In this document: positions 33,142-42,680 of the stretch, piece after piece
Position numbering within the stretch: the first letter of the stretch is position 1
How the letters are laid out: each line of letters begins with the position of its first letter
DNA from: Fibrobacter sp.
GTDB taxonomy: Bacteria > Fibrobacterota > Fibrobacteria > Fibrobacterales > Fibrobacteraceae
Length of the DNA: 64,000 nucleotides
NCBI GenBank assembly: GCA_017412605.1
Contig: JAFPWY010000010.1
Coordinates: 296,518-360,517, forward strand
Reading direction: 5' to 3'
Program-made: the position numbers and the translations under genes
Notes under the pieces: model-generated
What the model was told of the DNA's origin: nothing
Seen by the model: the letters and a program-made list of their open reading frames with translations, nothing else
The model's database searches: none

Positions 33142-34563
33142 ATGACGAAACGCATTCTTTTTATCCTCTTTGTCCTTGCTGTTGTGGCCTGGAGCCGCGA
33201 GGTTCCTGTTCGCTATTGGGTTGTGGGTGAATCGGACGAACAGGAAGCTATTTACGTAAAAACGCAACGTGACACGGTGTATCTCCGTGCCCCTACTGCA
33301 GAAGAACTGAAACACCTGAACTCTATTGCCGATGCCGAGAACAATGCTCTTCAGAATACGAACGGCCAGGCTGTGGAAGACGACGATGACGATGATGATG
33401 CCGATGTCAAACCGGCGCAGGACTCTGCTAGCGTTATCATGACCGACGAGGTCAAGAATTCCATGATGAACCAGGACAACGGCCAACCGGCCGCCGAGGT
33501 TGACGATGGAGTTGGCGATGACTTGGAGACCGCCCTGCAGAAAGAAGATGTTCGCCTGAAGCATGAAGAAATTGCCAAAGTCGAAGAGGAAATCCGTCAG
33601 CGTGAAATTCGCGACAGTATCGAGGCGGCGAATAAGAATCCGTTCATGAAGTTCTTCCGCCTGGATTTGAAAAGGCTCTATAATCTCGAAGACAAGGTGA
33701 TGATTGACCTCACCCTTTCGAACTACGTTGTCCCTGAGCCGGTCGTGGATGATGAGCCGGAGATGGAACTTTATCCGCCAGGAAAGGCTAACCTCCTTGT
33801 TACATCGGTTCCGGATGCTTGCTCGCTGTTCGTGAACGGCATTCCTCTCCGTCAGGTGACTCCCGATACCATCAAGAATATCCGCCCAGGCAAGTACACC
33901 ATCTCTGTGATGAGAGTGCTGAAGGATGCTGAATGGTGGGGTTCCACCATCGTGAAAATCAATGCAGACAGCCTGAATACCGTCTCGATTCCCGTGCAGC
34001 GCCCGTCAACGCGTATCACGCTCAATACGGACCCCGAGGCTGTGGAAGTGTTCATCAACAAGGTGCCCACCGAAAACATCATGCCTCAGTACATGACGGA
34101 CGTGGTCATCGAGAACGTCAACCCGCAGGCAAGCCTCGACATATACCTCCGTAAGGTCGGTTACCGCGACACGATGATTACGACGGAAATCAAGGCGTTC
34201 ATGCCGAACTTCATCAATGTCGAGATGCAGCCGGTTCTGGACGATCTCCCGTTCATCGAAGAGCAGAAGGCGTTCAATGCCGAACGTAGCCAGCGCCGTC
34301 TGGGACGTTACATGCTTCTCGGTTCCATTGCGCCGTTCCTTGCTGGCGGTGTGCTGTGGTATCTGGCCGAAAAAGACTGGAGCGATGCTGCGGCAAAGAA
34401 GAAGGCATACAACATGTCTGCCTTTGAAAGCGAAGATACGAAGAAAATGGTCAAGGATAATCACGATTTGAATCATAAGGGTGATGTAAAGGGCATAGTC
34501 GCCGCAGGTCTTGGTGCCGTTGGCCTAGGTCTGTTCACTGTCGGGTTTATCTGGTCATTCTAG
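33142..34563 (+). CDS. PEGA domain protein, exported, membrane anchored
   Basis: A 473-residue protein with a signal peptide (to about residue 18, AWS). A low-complexity acidic run (EDDDDDDDADV, about 75-85) is followed by a helical, charged section (KHEEIAKVEEEIRQREIRDSIE). Residues 210-370 hold one or two PEGA-type beta domains: NLLVTSVPDACSLFVNGIPL with RPGKYTISV, and TRITLNTDPEAVEVFINKVP. The C-terminus has two hydrophobic segments (MLLGSIAPFLAGGVLWYLA and GIVAAGLGAVGLGLFTVGF). It starts a run of co-directional genes to 40008. No ribosome-binding site; TATATT at 33129-33134 ends seven bases upstream. PEGA domains are found in surface or S-layer-type proteins. Confidence 0.85.
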   Translation: MTKRILFILFVLAVVAWSREVPVRYWVVGESDEQEAIYVKTQRDTVYLRAPTAEELKHLNSIADAENNALQNTNGQAVEDDDDDDDADVKPAQDSASVIMTDEVKNSMMNQDNGQPAAEVDDGVGDDLETALQKEDVRLKHEEIAKVEEEIRQREIRDSIEAANKNPFMKFFRLDLKRLYNLEDKVMIDLTLSNYVVPEPVVDDEPEMELYPPGKANLLVTSVPDACSLFVNGIPLRQVTPDTIKNIRPGKYTISVMRVLKDAEWWGSTIVKINADSLNTVSIPVQRPSTRITLNTDPEAVEVFINKVPTENIMPQYMTDVVIENVNPQASLDIYLRKVGYRDTMITTEIKAFMPNFINVEMQPVLDDLPFIEEQKAFNAERSQRRLGRYMLLGSIAPFLAGGVLWYLAEKDWSDAAAKKKAYNMSAFESEDTKKMVKDNHDLNHKGDVKGIVAAGLGAVGLGLFTVGFIWSF

Positions 34564-34628
34564 CGCCGATCATTTGGTATTTTTGAAAGTTTTTTATGTC
34601 GAAGGCTAGGCCTTCCAGGTGTTGTCTT

Positions 34629-35420
34629 ATGGTTTTAAAGCATCTTTTGTTGGTCCCTTTCTTTTGCGTGTCCGTGTTGGCCGAGACTGTGACGGATTCG
34701 GTTTCTGCGCCTTCAGCGCCTTCTACTACCGATTCGACGCACAAGGGTGGCCTTTTGGGGTCGTTGCTGCCGGTGGGTAAGGATGAGGCTATTGCAAAAG
34801 GGCATATTCAAAGCGGTGCGACGCTTTCGCTTATCCAGGCCCAGACAGATGACGATGCTCTTGACGTGATTATCGGGGAAATATACGAGGCGGAAGGCTA
34901 CTCCTTCACTGTGGAGGCGTTTGGCGGGTACTTCATTAAGGATGCCCTTGCTTTGGGACTGCGGGCTGGCTATTCACGGACCTGGTACGATATCGATTTC
35001 TCGCTTATGGAAGATCTGGTCGACCTTTCGCAGCACAGGAAGTATGTAAGCAATGGCTTCTTTGTCCAGCCATTCCTCAAGAACTACCTCAAGGTCTTTG
35101 ATTCCAAGATACTCTACTTTTTCAATGAGACATCCCTGATGGTGGAGTATTCCTATGGGTTGTCGCAGGCGGATGATGGCGAGGATGTGTCCAGGACAAG
35201 GAATCGGATGTGGACTTTTGAGTTCGGCTTGAATCCCGGACTTTGCATTATGGTGCTGGACAGGCTTGCCTTTGAAACATCGGTGGGCTTGCTGGGCTTG
35301 AGTTCCTCGGTTGTGGAAGTTGAGGAAAACGACAAGACCCATAGCGAACTCGTTTACAATATCGTGAATTTCACCATTAACTTGCTTGCCTTGGACTTCT
35401 CCTTGGTGTACTTCTTCTAG
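34629..35420 (+). CDS. Predicted outer-membrane beta-barrel protein
   Basis: A 263-residue exported protein. Starting at ATG 34629 (AGGTG seven bases upstream) gives the signal peptide MVLKHLLLVPFFCVSVLAE; ATG at 34596 would add 11 residues without a ribosome-binding site. After a Ser/Thr/Pro segment come alternating strands such as GYSFTVEAFGGYFIKDALALGLRAGYSRTW (cut here), SLMVEYSYGLSQ and WTFEFGLNPGLCIM, and it ends in an aromatic residue (SLVYFF), a barrel hallmark. It is a small barrel of 8-10 strands. The stop is directly followed by the ribosome-binding site of the next lipoprotein gene. Ligand unknown. Confidence 0.75.
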   Translation: MVLKHLLLVPFFCVSVLAETVTDSVSAPSAPSTTDSTHKGGLLGSLLPVGKDEAIAKGHIQSGATLSLIQAQTDDDALDVIIGEIYEAEGYSFTVEAFGGYFIKDALALGLRAGYSRTWYDIDFSLMEDLVDLSQHRKYVSNGFFVQPFLKNYLKVFDSKILYFFNETSLMVEYSYGLSQADDGEDVSRTRNRMWTFEFGLNPGLCIMVLDRLAFETSVGLLGLSSSVVEVEENDKTHSELVYNIVNFTINLLALDFSLVYFF

Positions 35421-35432
35421 GGAGGTGTGGGC

Positions 35433-37220
35433 TTGCTTGTAAGGTCTGGTTACATTTTTCTTTGTGCAGCGTTGGCTTTGACCATGCTGGTTTCGTGCGA
35501 CAGCACCGACGAGGTCATCGAACCTGTTTACTCTGTTGCCGGCTCGCTGGAAATCGACTGCGCAGAATCGGACGGGGTGGATTCGTCGTCGCGTACGATA
35601 ACGTGTACTCCGCTCGGGAAGTATGGGGATTCCGTCAAGGTCAAGACCTTTGATTTGCCGGATGACTATTCCGCCTATGTCGTAGAGGGCGATGACTTGG
35701 ATGACCCGGAAGTCGATTGGGAGTCTCCGGTAAAACCTGGGATGAACATCGCTATTCCCGATACGGGGTTCTTCGGTATCGTGGTGCTGGACGATAGGGA
35801 CCGCGTTGCGGATGTCTGGAAGGTTGTCGTAAAAAAAGCGGTTAGCTCTTCGTCTACGAAAAAGTCGAGCTCGTCGTCGGTGAAACGGTCTAGCTCTTCG
35901 TCTACGAAGAAGTCGAGTTCGTCATCGAAGAAACTGTCCAGCTCTTCGTCGGAGAAAGTGTCCTGTTCTTCGTCTACGAAAAAGTCGAGCTCATCGTCGG
36001 TGAAGCAGTCTAGCTCTTCATCCACGAAGAAGTCGAGCTCGTCGTCGGTGAAACAGTCTAGCTCTTCGTCCACGAAGAAGTCGAGTTCGTCATCGTCAAA
36101 GGAGGAATGCTCGTCTTCTGCGAAACAGGAAAGTTCATCTTCGGAAGAATTAAGTAGTTCATCGGTTCTTGAAGTGCCGCCGAACGACGATCCCCCCTTT
36201 GTGATTGTTCCTCCGTCATCCTCCGAAGATGTACATGTAGAGTCTTCCAGTTCTATGGGAACTTTGCAGAGCGTCCTCTTGAGAGATTTCGGTGTGGACG
36301 TGAATGGAAGTTCCGTTGCCGTGGATGGGCACAAGGTTTATGTGGAAGTTCCTTACGGAACGAATCTGAAAACTTTGAAAGTGCTGCCAATGGATACTGT
36401 AGCCAACCTTGAACGTCCCGTAGAAATGGAATTTGTCGACGATCTCGGTGTACTGGGAACATATACGGTTGTTGCCGGCATGCAACTTCCAGGTACTCAC
36501 TTTGATGCACGCGACAATACGGGTTTCTGGGCGACGACAAGTGACGCCATGGCGAATACGGTGACAGAGGCTTTGATTAAGATATCGTCGCAGGCAAATC
36601 TTGAATTCTCGTCTTCGCGGATGACAATTTCGACAAAAGAAGTTGTTGGATCGTGGATCGGTATAGAGGGCTCCTGGAAAATGGCCGGCGGATTTTATTT
36701 TGCCGGAACGTATAGTGGAACCTCGGCCATCAATATTTACCAACAAGATTATTCTAGCGGAACGCCGAGTACTGGAGCTTCTGATATATCGAAGGACATG
36801 ACCTTTGGTAAGTCCTTTACGGCGCGCCCCACGGGTTTTGATGTGACTTACTCGTACTCGCATGTCAGCAACAGCAATTCGTCTTACCCGCAAAAGGGAC
36901 TTATCTACGTGATGTTGGTAAGTTCCAATGGCAAGGTTGTCGCTTCGGGTGTTGTGACGGATGATTCCAGCGTTGGCATGCACCAGGTTTACGTGAACTT
37001 GGTGTACGGCAGTGACTCCGGTATCTTGAATGCAGGATATCCTGTCAAGGAAGGCCTTTCCGTCGGGACGGGTGATGAGGATATTGCCTCGATCCATGTG
37101 ATGTTTGCATCGTCGGCGTATGCGTTCGTTGTCGCCGGGGGAACTCTCGGAAACGATGACAATTATCGCGGTGGTGAGAATTCCAATCTTGTCGTTGATG
37201 AATTTAAACTGGTATACTAG
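35433..37220 (+). CDS. PCMD-type surface lipoprotein with long serine-rich linker
   Basis: A 595-residue lipoprotein. Start TTG at 35433 is seven bases after GGAGG; GTG at 35427 is an alternative but touches the ribosome-binding site. Signal peptide with lipobox LVSC. An N-terminal beta domain (about 30-140) ends VWKVVVKKA. It is followed by about 95 residues of eight-residue repeats (SSSSSTKK/SSSSSVKQ). The C-terminal 240 residues fit the PCMD family (putative carbohydrate metabolism domain): GTHFDARDNTGFWATTSDA, GFYFAGTYSGTSAINIYQ, FTARPTGFDVTYSYS and end NLVVDEFKLVY. Co-directional with and 13 bases before the larger PCMD gene. A glycan-binding role on the surface is inferred. Confidence 0.88.
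   Translation: MLVRSGYIFLCAALALTMLVSCDSTDEVIEPVYSVAGSLEIDCAESDGVDSSSRTITCTPLGKYGDSVKVKTFDLPDDYSAYVVEGDDLDDPEVDWESPVKPGMNIAIPDTGFFGIVVLDDRDRVADVWKVVVKKAVSSSSTKKSSSSSVKRSSSSSTKKSSSSSKKLSSSSSEKVSCSSSTKKSSSSSVKQSSSSSTKKSSSSSVKQSSSSSTKKSSSSSSKEECSSSAKQESSSSEELSSSSVLEVPPNDDPPFVIVPPSSSEDVHVESSSSMGTLQSVLLRDFGVDVNGSSVAVDGHKVYVEVPYGTNLKTLKVLPMDTVANLERPVEMEFVDDLGVLGTYTVVAGMQLPGTHFDARDNTGFWATTSDAMANTVTEALIKISSQANLEFSSSRMTISTKEVVGSWIGIEGSWKMAGGFYFAGTYSGTSAINIYQQDYSSGTPSTGASDISKDMTFGKSFTARPTGFDVTYSYSHVSNSNSSYPQKGLIYVMLVSSNGKVVASGVVTDDSSVGMHQVYVNLVYGSDSGILNAGYPVKEGLSVGTGDEDIASIHVMFASSAYAFVVAGGTLGNDDNYRGGENSNLVVDEFKLVY
35847..36130 (+). repeat. 24-bp tandem repeat encoding the Ser/Lys linker
   Basis: About eleven units of the pattern TCGAGCTCGTCGTCG plus an ACG/GTG-AAG-AAG-type end, encoding SSSSS(T/V)K(K/R/Q). 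Units alternate T and V forms, giving a 48-bp higher-order period. Serine codons are mixed between TCN and AGC/AGT. Confidence 0.85.
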
Positions 37221-37233
37221 CGGTAGGTGAATT

Positions 37234-40008
37234 ATGAGAAAGTTGCTTGTATTATTTGTTACGCTTCTTGCCCTATCCGCCTGTACGGAGGATTACGATG
37301 CTTTCGGTGCGTCGGATTATAGGACGCTTGAAGATTTGGTTTTTGAAAACCAGGATGGCGATGCAAATTTTTTCTCTGATGAGCATAAGATAGAAGTGAC
37401 CCTTGTTGCCCCTTCGGATTCCTTTGTCTGGGATTCTGTGAAGATTAAACGGATCAAGATAAGCCATTTCGCTTCTCTTCATCTTGTGGAAAGCAAGGTG
37501 AGGAGTTTTCCTGCGGACTCTGCAGAGCTGGATTCCTTGGCGCAGAAGGTGGCTTATTCAAAGAAGTCACTGAAGGCGGGAAACAAACTCAAGTTGCCCC
37601 GTTCCGGCTTGGTTTACATGATGGCGGTCTCTGAAAGCGGTGAGATTACCATTTGGCAGGTTGAGTTCCGTTTGCAGGGTGGGAATGCGGAAACAATCCA
37701 GAAATCGAATGATTCGGACGATGATTCCGAAAATTCAGACGATGCCAAATCGACATCTTCAAGTTCGTCCAAAAAAGAGAAATCGAGCTCCTCGGGAAAG
37801 TCGGACGGTTCATCGTCAGGCAAGGATTCAAATGAGGAATCCTCCAGCAGTGAAGTGGCTTTGGATTCCAACGTGTCGTTCGGCATAAAGTTTGTTGACC
37901 AGCTGGAGTCCCGTGAAGCGGGCGATACGATTAAGGTGATTTTTGCACATGCTACGAATCTTTCGAAAATCAAGGTGGATACTTCGGAATCGTTTGTCTT
38001 TCGCAAGTCCAGTTTGGACAGCAACCCGACAAAAGTGAAAGATTGGAGCAAGGTCCAGAAGTTCGTGGTGACTTCGGAAAGCGGGGTGTCGAAAATCTGG
38101 TATGTGGAAGTGTCGACGCTCCCGAGTAGCGAGAAGGCTTTTGAAATAATTTTCAAGAATGAATTGAAGTCAAATCGAAATGGCGATACGATTGTGGTGC
38201 GATTGAAAAATGGTTCGGATGTGGGAAAGGCTTCCGTAGATTCGTGGAGCGTGTCGGAAGGGGCGTCCATTTCGCCGAAACCGGATTCCGTAAAGAACTG
38301 GTCTAAATTGCAGAAGTTTGAAATTGCCGCAGAAGATGGTTCCAAGGTAAAGTGGTATGTAACTGTAGTCGAAGCGGATGCAGACGAAGTCGTTTCTGAC
38401 GAAAAAGAACTCGTGTCCGTGACTGCGAAAAACGAGGTCAAGGCGGCAACAATTGATGCTTCCAAGAAGACGGTCGTTGTGCACATGAAAAAAGCGGAAG
38501 ACCTTGCCGAGGTGGAAATTTCCATTCAGGTGTCCCCATCTGCATACATCAATCTTGAATCGAAGGTAGACTTGCGTCAGCCGCAGAAACTGGTCATCAC
38601 AGCCGAGGACAAGTCGACTGCAGAATGGACCGTGAGCGGGGATTACGTGAAGTCAAGCGAAGCCGAGATCCGCTCGTTTACACTGGATGATGCGGGCAAC
38701 GGCTTTTCTGCCGAAGTAGACCTTGATGCCAAGAAAAAAGCGATTTCGTTTACGGTGTCTTCCAAGCATGAGTCCAAACTTTCCAAGGTCTATTTCGATG
38801 CCGTTTATTCTGAGTCGGCTCGGAAGAGTTCCCCTGCCGAAGATTATTTGGATTTGAGTGATGGCAGCGCCGAAATAGTCGTGGTTGCCGAGGACGGGAC
38901 TGAAGCCACTTGGACTGTGTCGGTTACGGTCGAGAAGGAGGCCGTTCCGCCTAGACTGCTCTCGATGAAGATTGCTGGGAATACGGCGCTAATTGACAGT
39001 GCGGAAGAAAATGGTTCTCGTGTTTTTCATGTCCATTACGATGATATGACTTTCCTTGCCGATTTGAAGCAAATTGTCGTGAGCGATTTTGAATTGACGG
39101 AAGGTGCGTCGATTTCGGGGGTGTCGGATGGGAGCAGCTACGATTTGGAACGAGGTGTGAGTGTTTCTGTGTCTAATGGAGAGGAATCTGTGCAGTACGA
39201 AATTCGTGCTGGGTACCAGTACCCTAACAGCGATTTGGAAAGTTGGGATACAAGCAAGAAAAAGCCGACGAATTGGGATAATGGAAACCAGACTTCGGGC
39301 CTTGTAACGACGTATATGACGCAGCCCGTCTCAACGACGCTATCGGGTAATGCCGCATCAATGCAATCGAAAAATGTTGCCGGTTTCACTTTTGCAAGCG
39401 GAAATCTTTTTATCGGAACCTTCAATCCGAAAGGCGTCGGGCAACTTTCAATGACGGGATATGATGATGGAAATGAATTGATTGATTTCGGAAAGCCCTT
39501 CAAGGCGCGTCCCCGCTACCTGGAAGTGGACTTCAAGTACGAAAAAAATGGCCAGGATAGTTGCGACATCTATATCTTTTTGGAAAACCGAACGAGGACT
39601 GCCGATAATGGGTCGAATGTCGGGCGCACGAAAAATGACGTGAATACGCTGGTTGCCTCGGCTTGGTACAGGGCTTCGACGGATAGCTCGTTTAGAAATC
39701 CGGATGTGGTCAGCATCTCGGGCCGGAATGCGGATGGCTTCCGCCGGTTGAGATTGAAATTGAAATATGGCGAACCCTATGAGAATTCCCCGATAATGAA
39801 CGTTGGTATCGGTGATGGGAAGGTTTCGGCCCTTTATGCAGGGAACCTGGCCAACAAGAACGGCATTGACAACCACTTAGTGGTTGGGGATGGTTCCCAC
39901 GATGTGACCCATATCCGTCTCGTTGCGGCTTCAAGTGCAGACGGAAACCACTACAGGGGAAAGGAAGGGGCCACCATGATTGTGGATAATTTCAGGTTTA
40001 TTTACTGA
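37234..40008 (+). CDS. Large PCMD-type lipoprotein with repeated beta domains
   Basis: A 924-residue lipoprotein with lipobox LSAC (C17). Residues 18-150 are an N-terminal domain like that of the preceding gene. A Ser/Asp-rich linker follows (TSSSSSKKEKSSSSGKSDGSS, cut). Then come four or five repeats of about 85 residues, each ending in a strand such as VSKIWYVEV, SKVKWYVTV, STAEWTVSG or TEATWTVSV. These resemble DUF5018-like Ig folds of surface glycan-binding proteins. The C-terminal PCMD part starts near 655 (NSDLESWDTSKKKPTNWDNG) and ends MIVDNFRFIY. ATG at 37234 follows AGGTG. The stop is 61 bases before trxA. Polysaccharide binding at the cell surface is an inference from domain layout. 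Confidence 0.87.
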   Translation: MRKLLVLFVTLLALSACTEDYDAFGASDYRTLEDLVFENQDGDANFFSDEHKIEVTLVAPSDSFVWDSVKIKRIKISHFASLHLVESKVRSFPADSAELDSLAQKVAYSKKSLKAGNKLKLPRSGLVYMMAVSESGEITIWQVEFRLQGGNAETIQKSNDSDDDSENSDDAKSTSSSSSKKEKSSSSGKSDGSSSGKDSNEESSSSEVALDSNVSFGIKFVDQLESREAGDTIKVIFAHATNLSKIKVDTSESFVFRKSSLDSNPTKVKDWSKVQKFVVTSESGVSKIWYVEVSTLPSSEKAFEIIFKNELKSNRNGDTIVVRLKNGSDVGKASVDSWSVSEGASISPKPDSVKNWSKLQKFEIAAEDGSKVKWYVTVVEADADEVVSDEKELVSVTAKNEVKAATIDASKKTVVVHMKKAEDLAEVEISIQVSPSAYINLESKVDLRQPQKLVITAEDKSTAEWTVSGDYVKSSEAEIRSFTLDDAGNGFSAEVDLDAKKKAISFTVSSKHESKLSKVYFDAVYSESARKSSPAEDYLDLSDGSAEIVVVAEDGTEATWTVSVTVEKEAVPPRLLSMKIAGNTALIDSAEENGSRVFHVHYDDMTFLADLKQIVVSDFELTEGASISGVSDGSSYDLERGVSVSVSNGEESVQYEIRAGYQYPNSDLESWDTSKKKPTNWDNGNQTSGLVTTYMTQPVSTTLSGNAASMQSKNVAGFTFASGNLFIGTFNPKGVGQLSMTGYDDGNELIDFGKPFKARPRYLEVDFKYEKNGQDSCDIYIFLENRTRTADNGSNVGRTKNDVNTLVASAWYRASTDSSFRNPDVVSISGRNADGFRRLRLKLKYGEPYENSPIMNVGIGDGKVSALYAGNLANKNGIDNHLVVGDGSHDVTHIRLVAASSADGNHYRGKEGATMIVDNFRFIY

Positions 40009-40069
40009 TTCCGCTTTTTTTGCATCGCTGTTTTTTCTAGTTTTAGGAAAAAATTCGTGGAGGATTTTT

Positions 40070-40393
40070 ATGGCAGCAATTGCTTTGACTGCAGAGAATT
40101 TTGACCAGGTTATCGGCTCCGGCCAGCTCGTTTTTGTGGATTTCTGGGCTACCTGGTGCCGTCCGTGCATGATGATGGGGCCCATTGTTGAGGAATTGGC
40201 TCAAGAATACGATGGTCGCGTGATTGTTGCCAAGATGAATGTGGACGATCCGGGCGTGGGCGATATTTGTGGCCGCTTCGGCATTACCAACATTCCGAAC
40301 ATGAAACTGTTTAAGAACGGGGTCGAGGTCGGCAATGTGGTCGGAGCTGTTCCTAAGGCTACGGTCAAGGCTGTCATCGACAGGAACCTGTAA
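40070..40393 (+). CDS. trxA: Thioredoxin with WCRPC active site
   Basis: A 107-residue thioredoxin of standard length. The active site is FWATWCRPCMMM with C30 and C33; the usual glycine between the cysteines is arginine. The buried aspartate D24 (FVDFWA) and the cis-proline loop (TNIPNMKLF, where IPT is usual) are present. It would reduce protein disulfides in the cytoplasm; there is no signal peptide. ATG at 40070 follows GGAGGA. It is 11 bases before hisF and could be co-transcribed with it. The changed dipeptide should raise the redox potential compared with CGPC. Confidence 0.93.
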   Translation: MAAIALTAENFDQVIGSGQLVFVDFWATWCRPCMMMGPIVEELAQEYDGRVIVAKMNVDDPGVGDICGRFGITNIPNMKLFKNGVEVGNVVGAVPKATVKAVIDRNL

Positions 40394-40404
40394 CATTTTA
40401 TCTG

Positions 40405-41196
40405 ATGCTGACAAAACGTCTTATAGTCTGTCTCGATGTCCGTAACCGCAAGGTCACGAAGGGCGTCAAGTTCAAGGGAAATATCGATATCGGTGACCCC
40501 GTGGAAATGGGGGCGCAGTACAGCGCCGATGGTGTCGATGAACTTGTTTTTTACGACATTACCGCAAGTGCGGAGAACCGTCCGTGCGATATGGAGATGA
40601 TTCGCCAGATTGCGAAGCGCGTGTTCATCCCGTTTGCTGTGGGTGGTGGTATCCGCAACCTCGACGACATGCACGAGGCCCTGTTGGCCGGTGCCGAAAA
40701 GGTGAGCGTGAACAGCCTCGCCGTGCTCCACCCCGAAATCATCGCCGATGGCGCGAAGGCCTTCGGACGGCAGTGCGTGGTGCTGGGCATGGATGCGAAG
40801 TTTGTCGGCGTCTCCGAGAAGATTCCGAGCGGTTACGAGGTGTTTATTCGCGGCGGTAGGCAGGCGATGGGCATCGATGCCGTTGAGTGGGCGAAAAAAG
40901 CCGAAGACTTGGGAGTTGGCGAGATATGCCTGAACTCCATCGATACGGATGGCGTGAAGAACGGCTACGAACTTACCATTACCGACAAGATTGCGAAGGC
41001 GGTGCAGGTGCCCGTGATTGCAAGCGGTGGTGCAGGAACGCCGGCCCACATTGTCGACCTGTTCCGCAAGACCTCTGCCGATGCGGCACTGGTCGCTTCG
41101 ATGGTGCATTTTGGCGATTATACGGTGCCCGGAATCAAGGGCGAGATGCTTGCTGCCGGGATTCCCGTGCGCAAGAAGATGAACGGCGAGGTCTAG
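40405..41196 (+). CDS. hisF: Imidazole glycerol phosphate synthase cyclase subunit
   Basis: A 263-residue TIM barrel of histidine synthesis that makes IGP and AICAR from PRFAR with ammonia from HisH. The catalytic aspartates are at their canonical positions D11 (VCLDVRN) and D130 (LGMDAKF). Phosphate-binding glycines are in VGGGIR (near 80) and ASGGAG (near 205). The C-terminus is complete. The partner hisH and the rest of the his operon are not adjacent; hisC and hisN lie 5 kb downstream. ATG at 40405; no strong ribosome-binding site. It abuts tldD directly. Confidence 0.96.
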   Translation: MLTKRLIVCLDVRNRKVTKGVKFKGNIDIGDPVEMGAQYSADGVDELVFYDITASAENRPCDMEMIRQIAKRVFIPFAVGGGIRNLDDMHEALLAGAEKVSVNSLAVLHPEIIADGAKAFGRQCVVLGMDAKFVGVSEKIPSGYEVFIRGGRQAMGIDAVEWAKKAEDLGVGEICLNSIDTDGVKNGYELTITDKIAKAVQVPVIASGGAGTPAHIVDLFRKTSADAALVASMVHFGDYTVPGIKGEMLAAGIPVRKKMNGEV

Positions 41197-42579
41197 GTGA
41201 ATCAGGATGTTGCCGTAAAGATTTTCGAAGCGGGCCGCAGTGCCGGTGCTGACTTTGTCGAGATTTTCGAAGAAGAAACTCGCAGTTCCTGCCTTGGTTT
41301 AAAGGATCGTCATATTGAGACGGCGACTGCAGGAACCGAGTATGGAATCGGTGTCCGCCTGCTTTACGGCACCGAAGTGCTTTACGGCTTTACCAGTGAC
41401 GACAGTGAAGAGTCGTTACTTCGACTTGTGCAGACGCTTGCCTTTGGGCGCATTTCCGGCTCTGCGCCGAAATCTTTCGAGTTCGCTCCCGAAAAGCGTG
41501 TTTGCGATTTTAACCAGGCGGCCTACAAAGACCCGCGCTTGCTAGGCCAAGCTATCAAGCAGGATTTCCTGTTCCGGTCCGACAATGCGGCCCGTGCGCT
41601 TTCCTCGAAGATTGTGCAGGTGGGAGCGAGCGTCGTGGACAGCCATTCGGCCATTACCCTCATGAACAGCGAGGGCTTGCACCTTGAAATGACTCGTGGG
41701 CGCCTGCGCGTGAACGTGAATGTGACGGCGACCGACGGTACCGAGCGTTTGACGTCGCATGAGGCTCCGGGGGCCCTGGGTGGTTACGAACTGCTGGATT
41801 GTTATTCTCCTGAAGAACTTGCGACCATTACGGGTGAACGTGTGTTGCGTATGCTTGATGCCGGATATATTGCCGGTGGGCAGATGCCTGTGGTGATGGG
41901 TAACGGATTTGGCGGCGTGATTTTCCACGAGGCTTGCGGGCACCCGCTCGAGACGGAATCGGTCCGTCGCAATGCTAGCCCCTTCTGCGGCAAACTCGGT
42001 GAGGCTATTGGCCAGCCCTGCCTTACTGCGATTGACGACGGAACGTTGGACGGTGTGTGGGGAAGTCTCAAGTACGATGATGAAGGTTCTCCTACGCAGC
42101 GTACAGTCCTGATTGAAAATGGTATCCTGAAAAACTATATGAGCGACCGTGTGGGCGCTACCGAGGTGGGCGTCCCCCTTACGGGATCGGCCCGTCGCGA
42201 AAGTTACAAGTATGCTCCGGTGAGCCGCATGCGCAATACGTTCATTGCGCCGGGCAAGGATACGCTGGATTCCATGATTGCGAGTGTCGAAAACGGGCTT
42301 TATGCTGCCCGCATGGCGGGCGGATCGGTGAATCCGGCCACGGGCGAGTTTAACTTCGCTGTCGACGAGGGCTATGTCATCCGCAATGGCAAGGTATGCG
42401 AACCTGTTCGTGGAGCTACACTTATCGGCAAGGGACACGAAATCATGCCTCGCATCAGCATGGTGGGGTCCGATTTTGAACAGGCCGCAGGTGTTTGCGG
42501 AGCCTCTTCGGGCCATGTGCCTGTAACTGTGGGCCAGCCGAGCATCAAAGTCGATCAGATTCTCGTTGGCGGCCGCTAG
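41197..42579 (+). CDS. tldD: TldD-type zinc metalloprotease
   Basis: A 460-residue protein of the TldD/PmbA family, which as a heterodimer with TldE degrades unfolded or leader peptides and matures some modified peptides. The metal motif HEACGH (HExxxH) is at residues 244-249 in GGVIFHEACGHPLETE. The N-terminal domain (FVEIFEEETRSSCLGLKD) and the C-terminal GASSGHVPVTVGQPSIKV are typical of TldD. GTG at 41197 follows the hisF stop without gap, with GAGG six bases upstream inside hisF, so translation is coupled. No tldE is seen in the window. Confidence 0.95.
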   Translation: MNQDVAVKIFEAGRSAGADFVEIFEEETRSSCLGLKDRHIETATAGTEYGIGVRLLYGTEVLYGFTSDDSEESLLRLVQTLAFGRISGSAPKSFEFAPEKRVCDFNQAAYKDPRLLGQAIKQDFLFRSDNAARALSSKIVQVGASVVDSHSAITLMNSEGLHLEMTRGRLRVNVNVTATDGTERLTSHEAPGALGGYELLDCYSPEELATITGERVLRMLDAGYIAGGQMPVVMGNGFGGVIFHEACGHPLETESVRRNASPFCGKLGEAIGQPCLTAIDDGTLDGVWGSLKYDDEGSPTQRTVLIENGILKNYMSDRVGATEVGVPLTGSARRESYKYAPVSRMRNTFIAPGKDTLDSMIASVENGLYAARMAGGSVNPATGEFNFAVDEGYVIRNGKVCEPVRGATLIGKGHEIMPRISMVGSDFEQAAGVCGASSGHVPVTVGQPSIKVDQILVGGR

Positions 42580-42623
42580 GCAGCTTGACAGGGAAATTCA
42601 TTCAAAAATAACTGTATAAATTA

Positions 42624-42657
42624 AAACAACGGCGCCCCTTGCGAAACGCCGTTGTTT
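42624..42657 (+). terminator. Terminator after tldD
   Basis: AAACAACGGCG (42624-42634), loop of 12, CGCCGTTGTTT (42647-42657): an eleven-pair stem whose 3' arm ends in TTT. It closes the trxA-hisF-tldD unit. Confidence 0.8.
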
Positions 42658-42680
42658 GGTGTATGGGATGTTTGGTTTTG

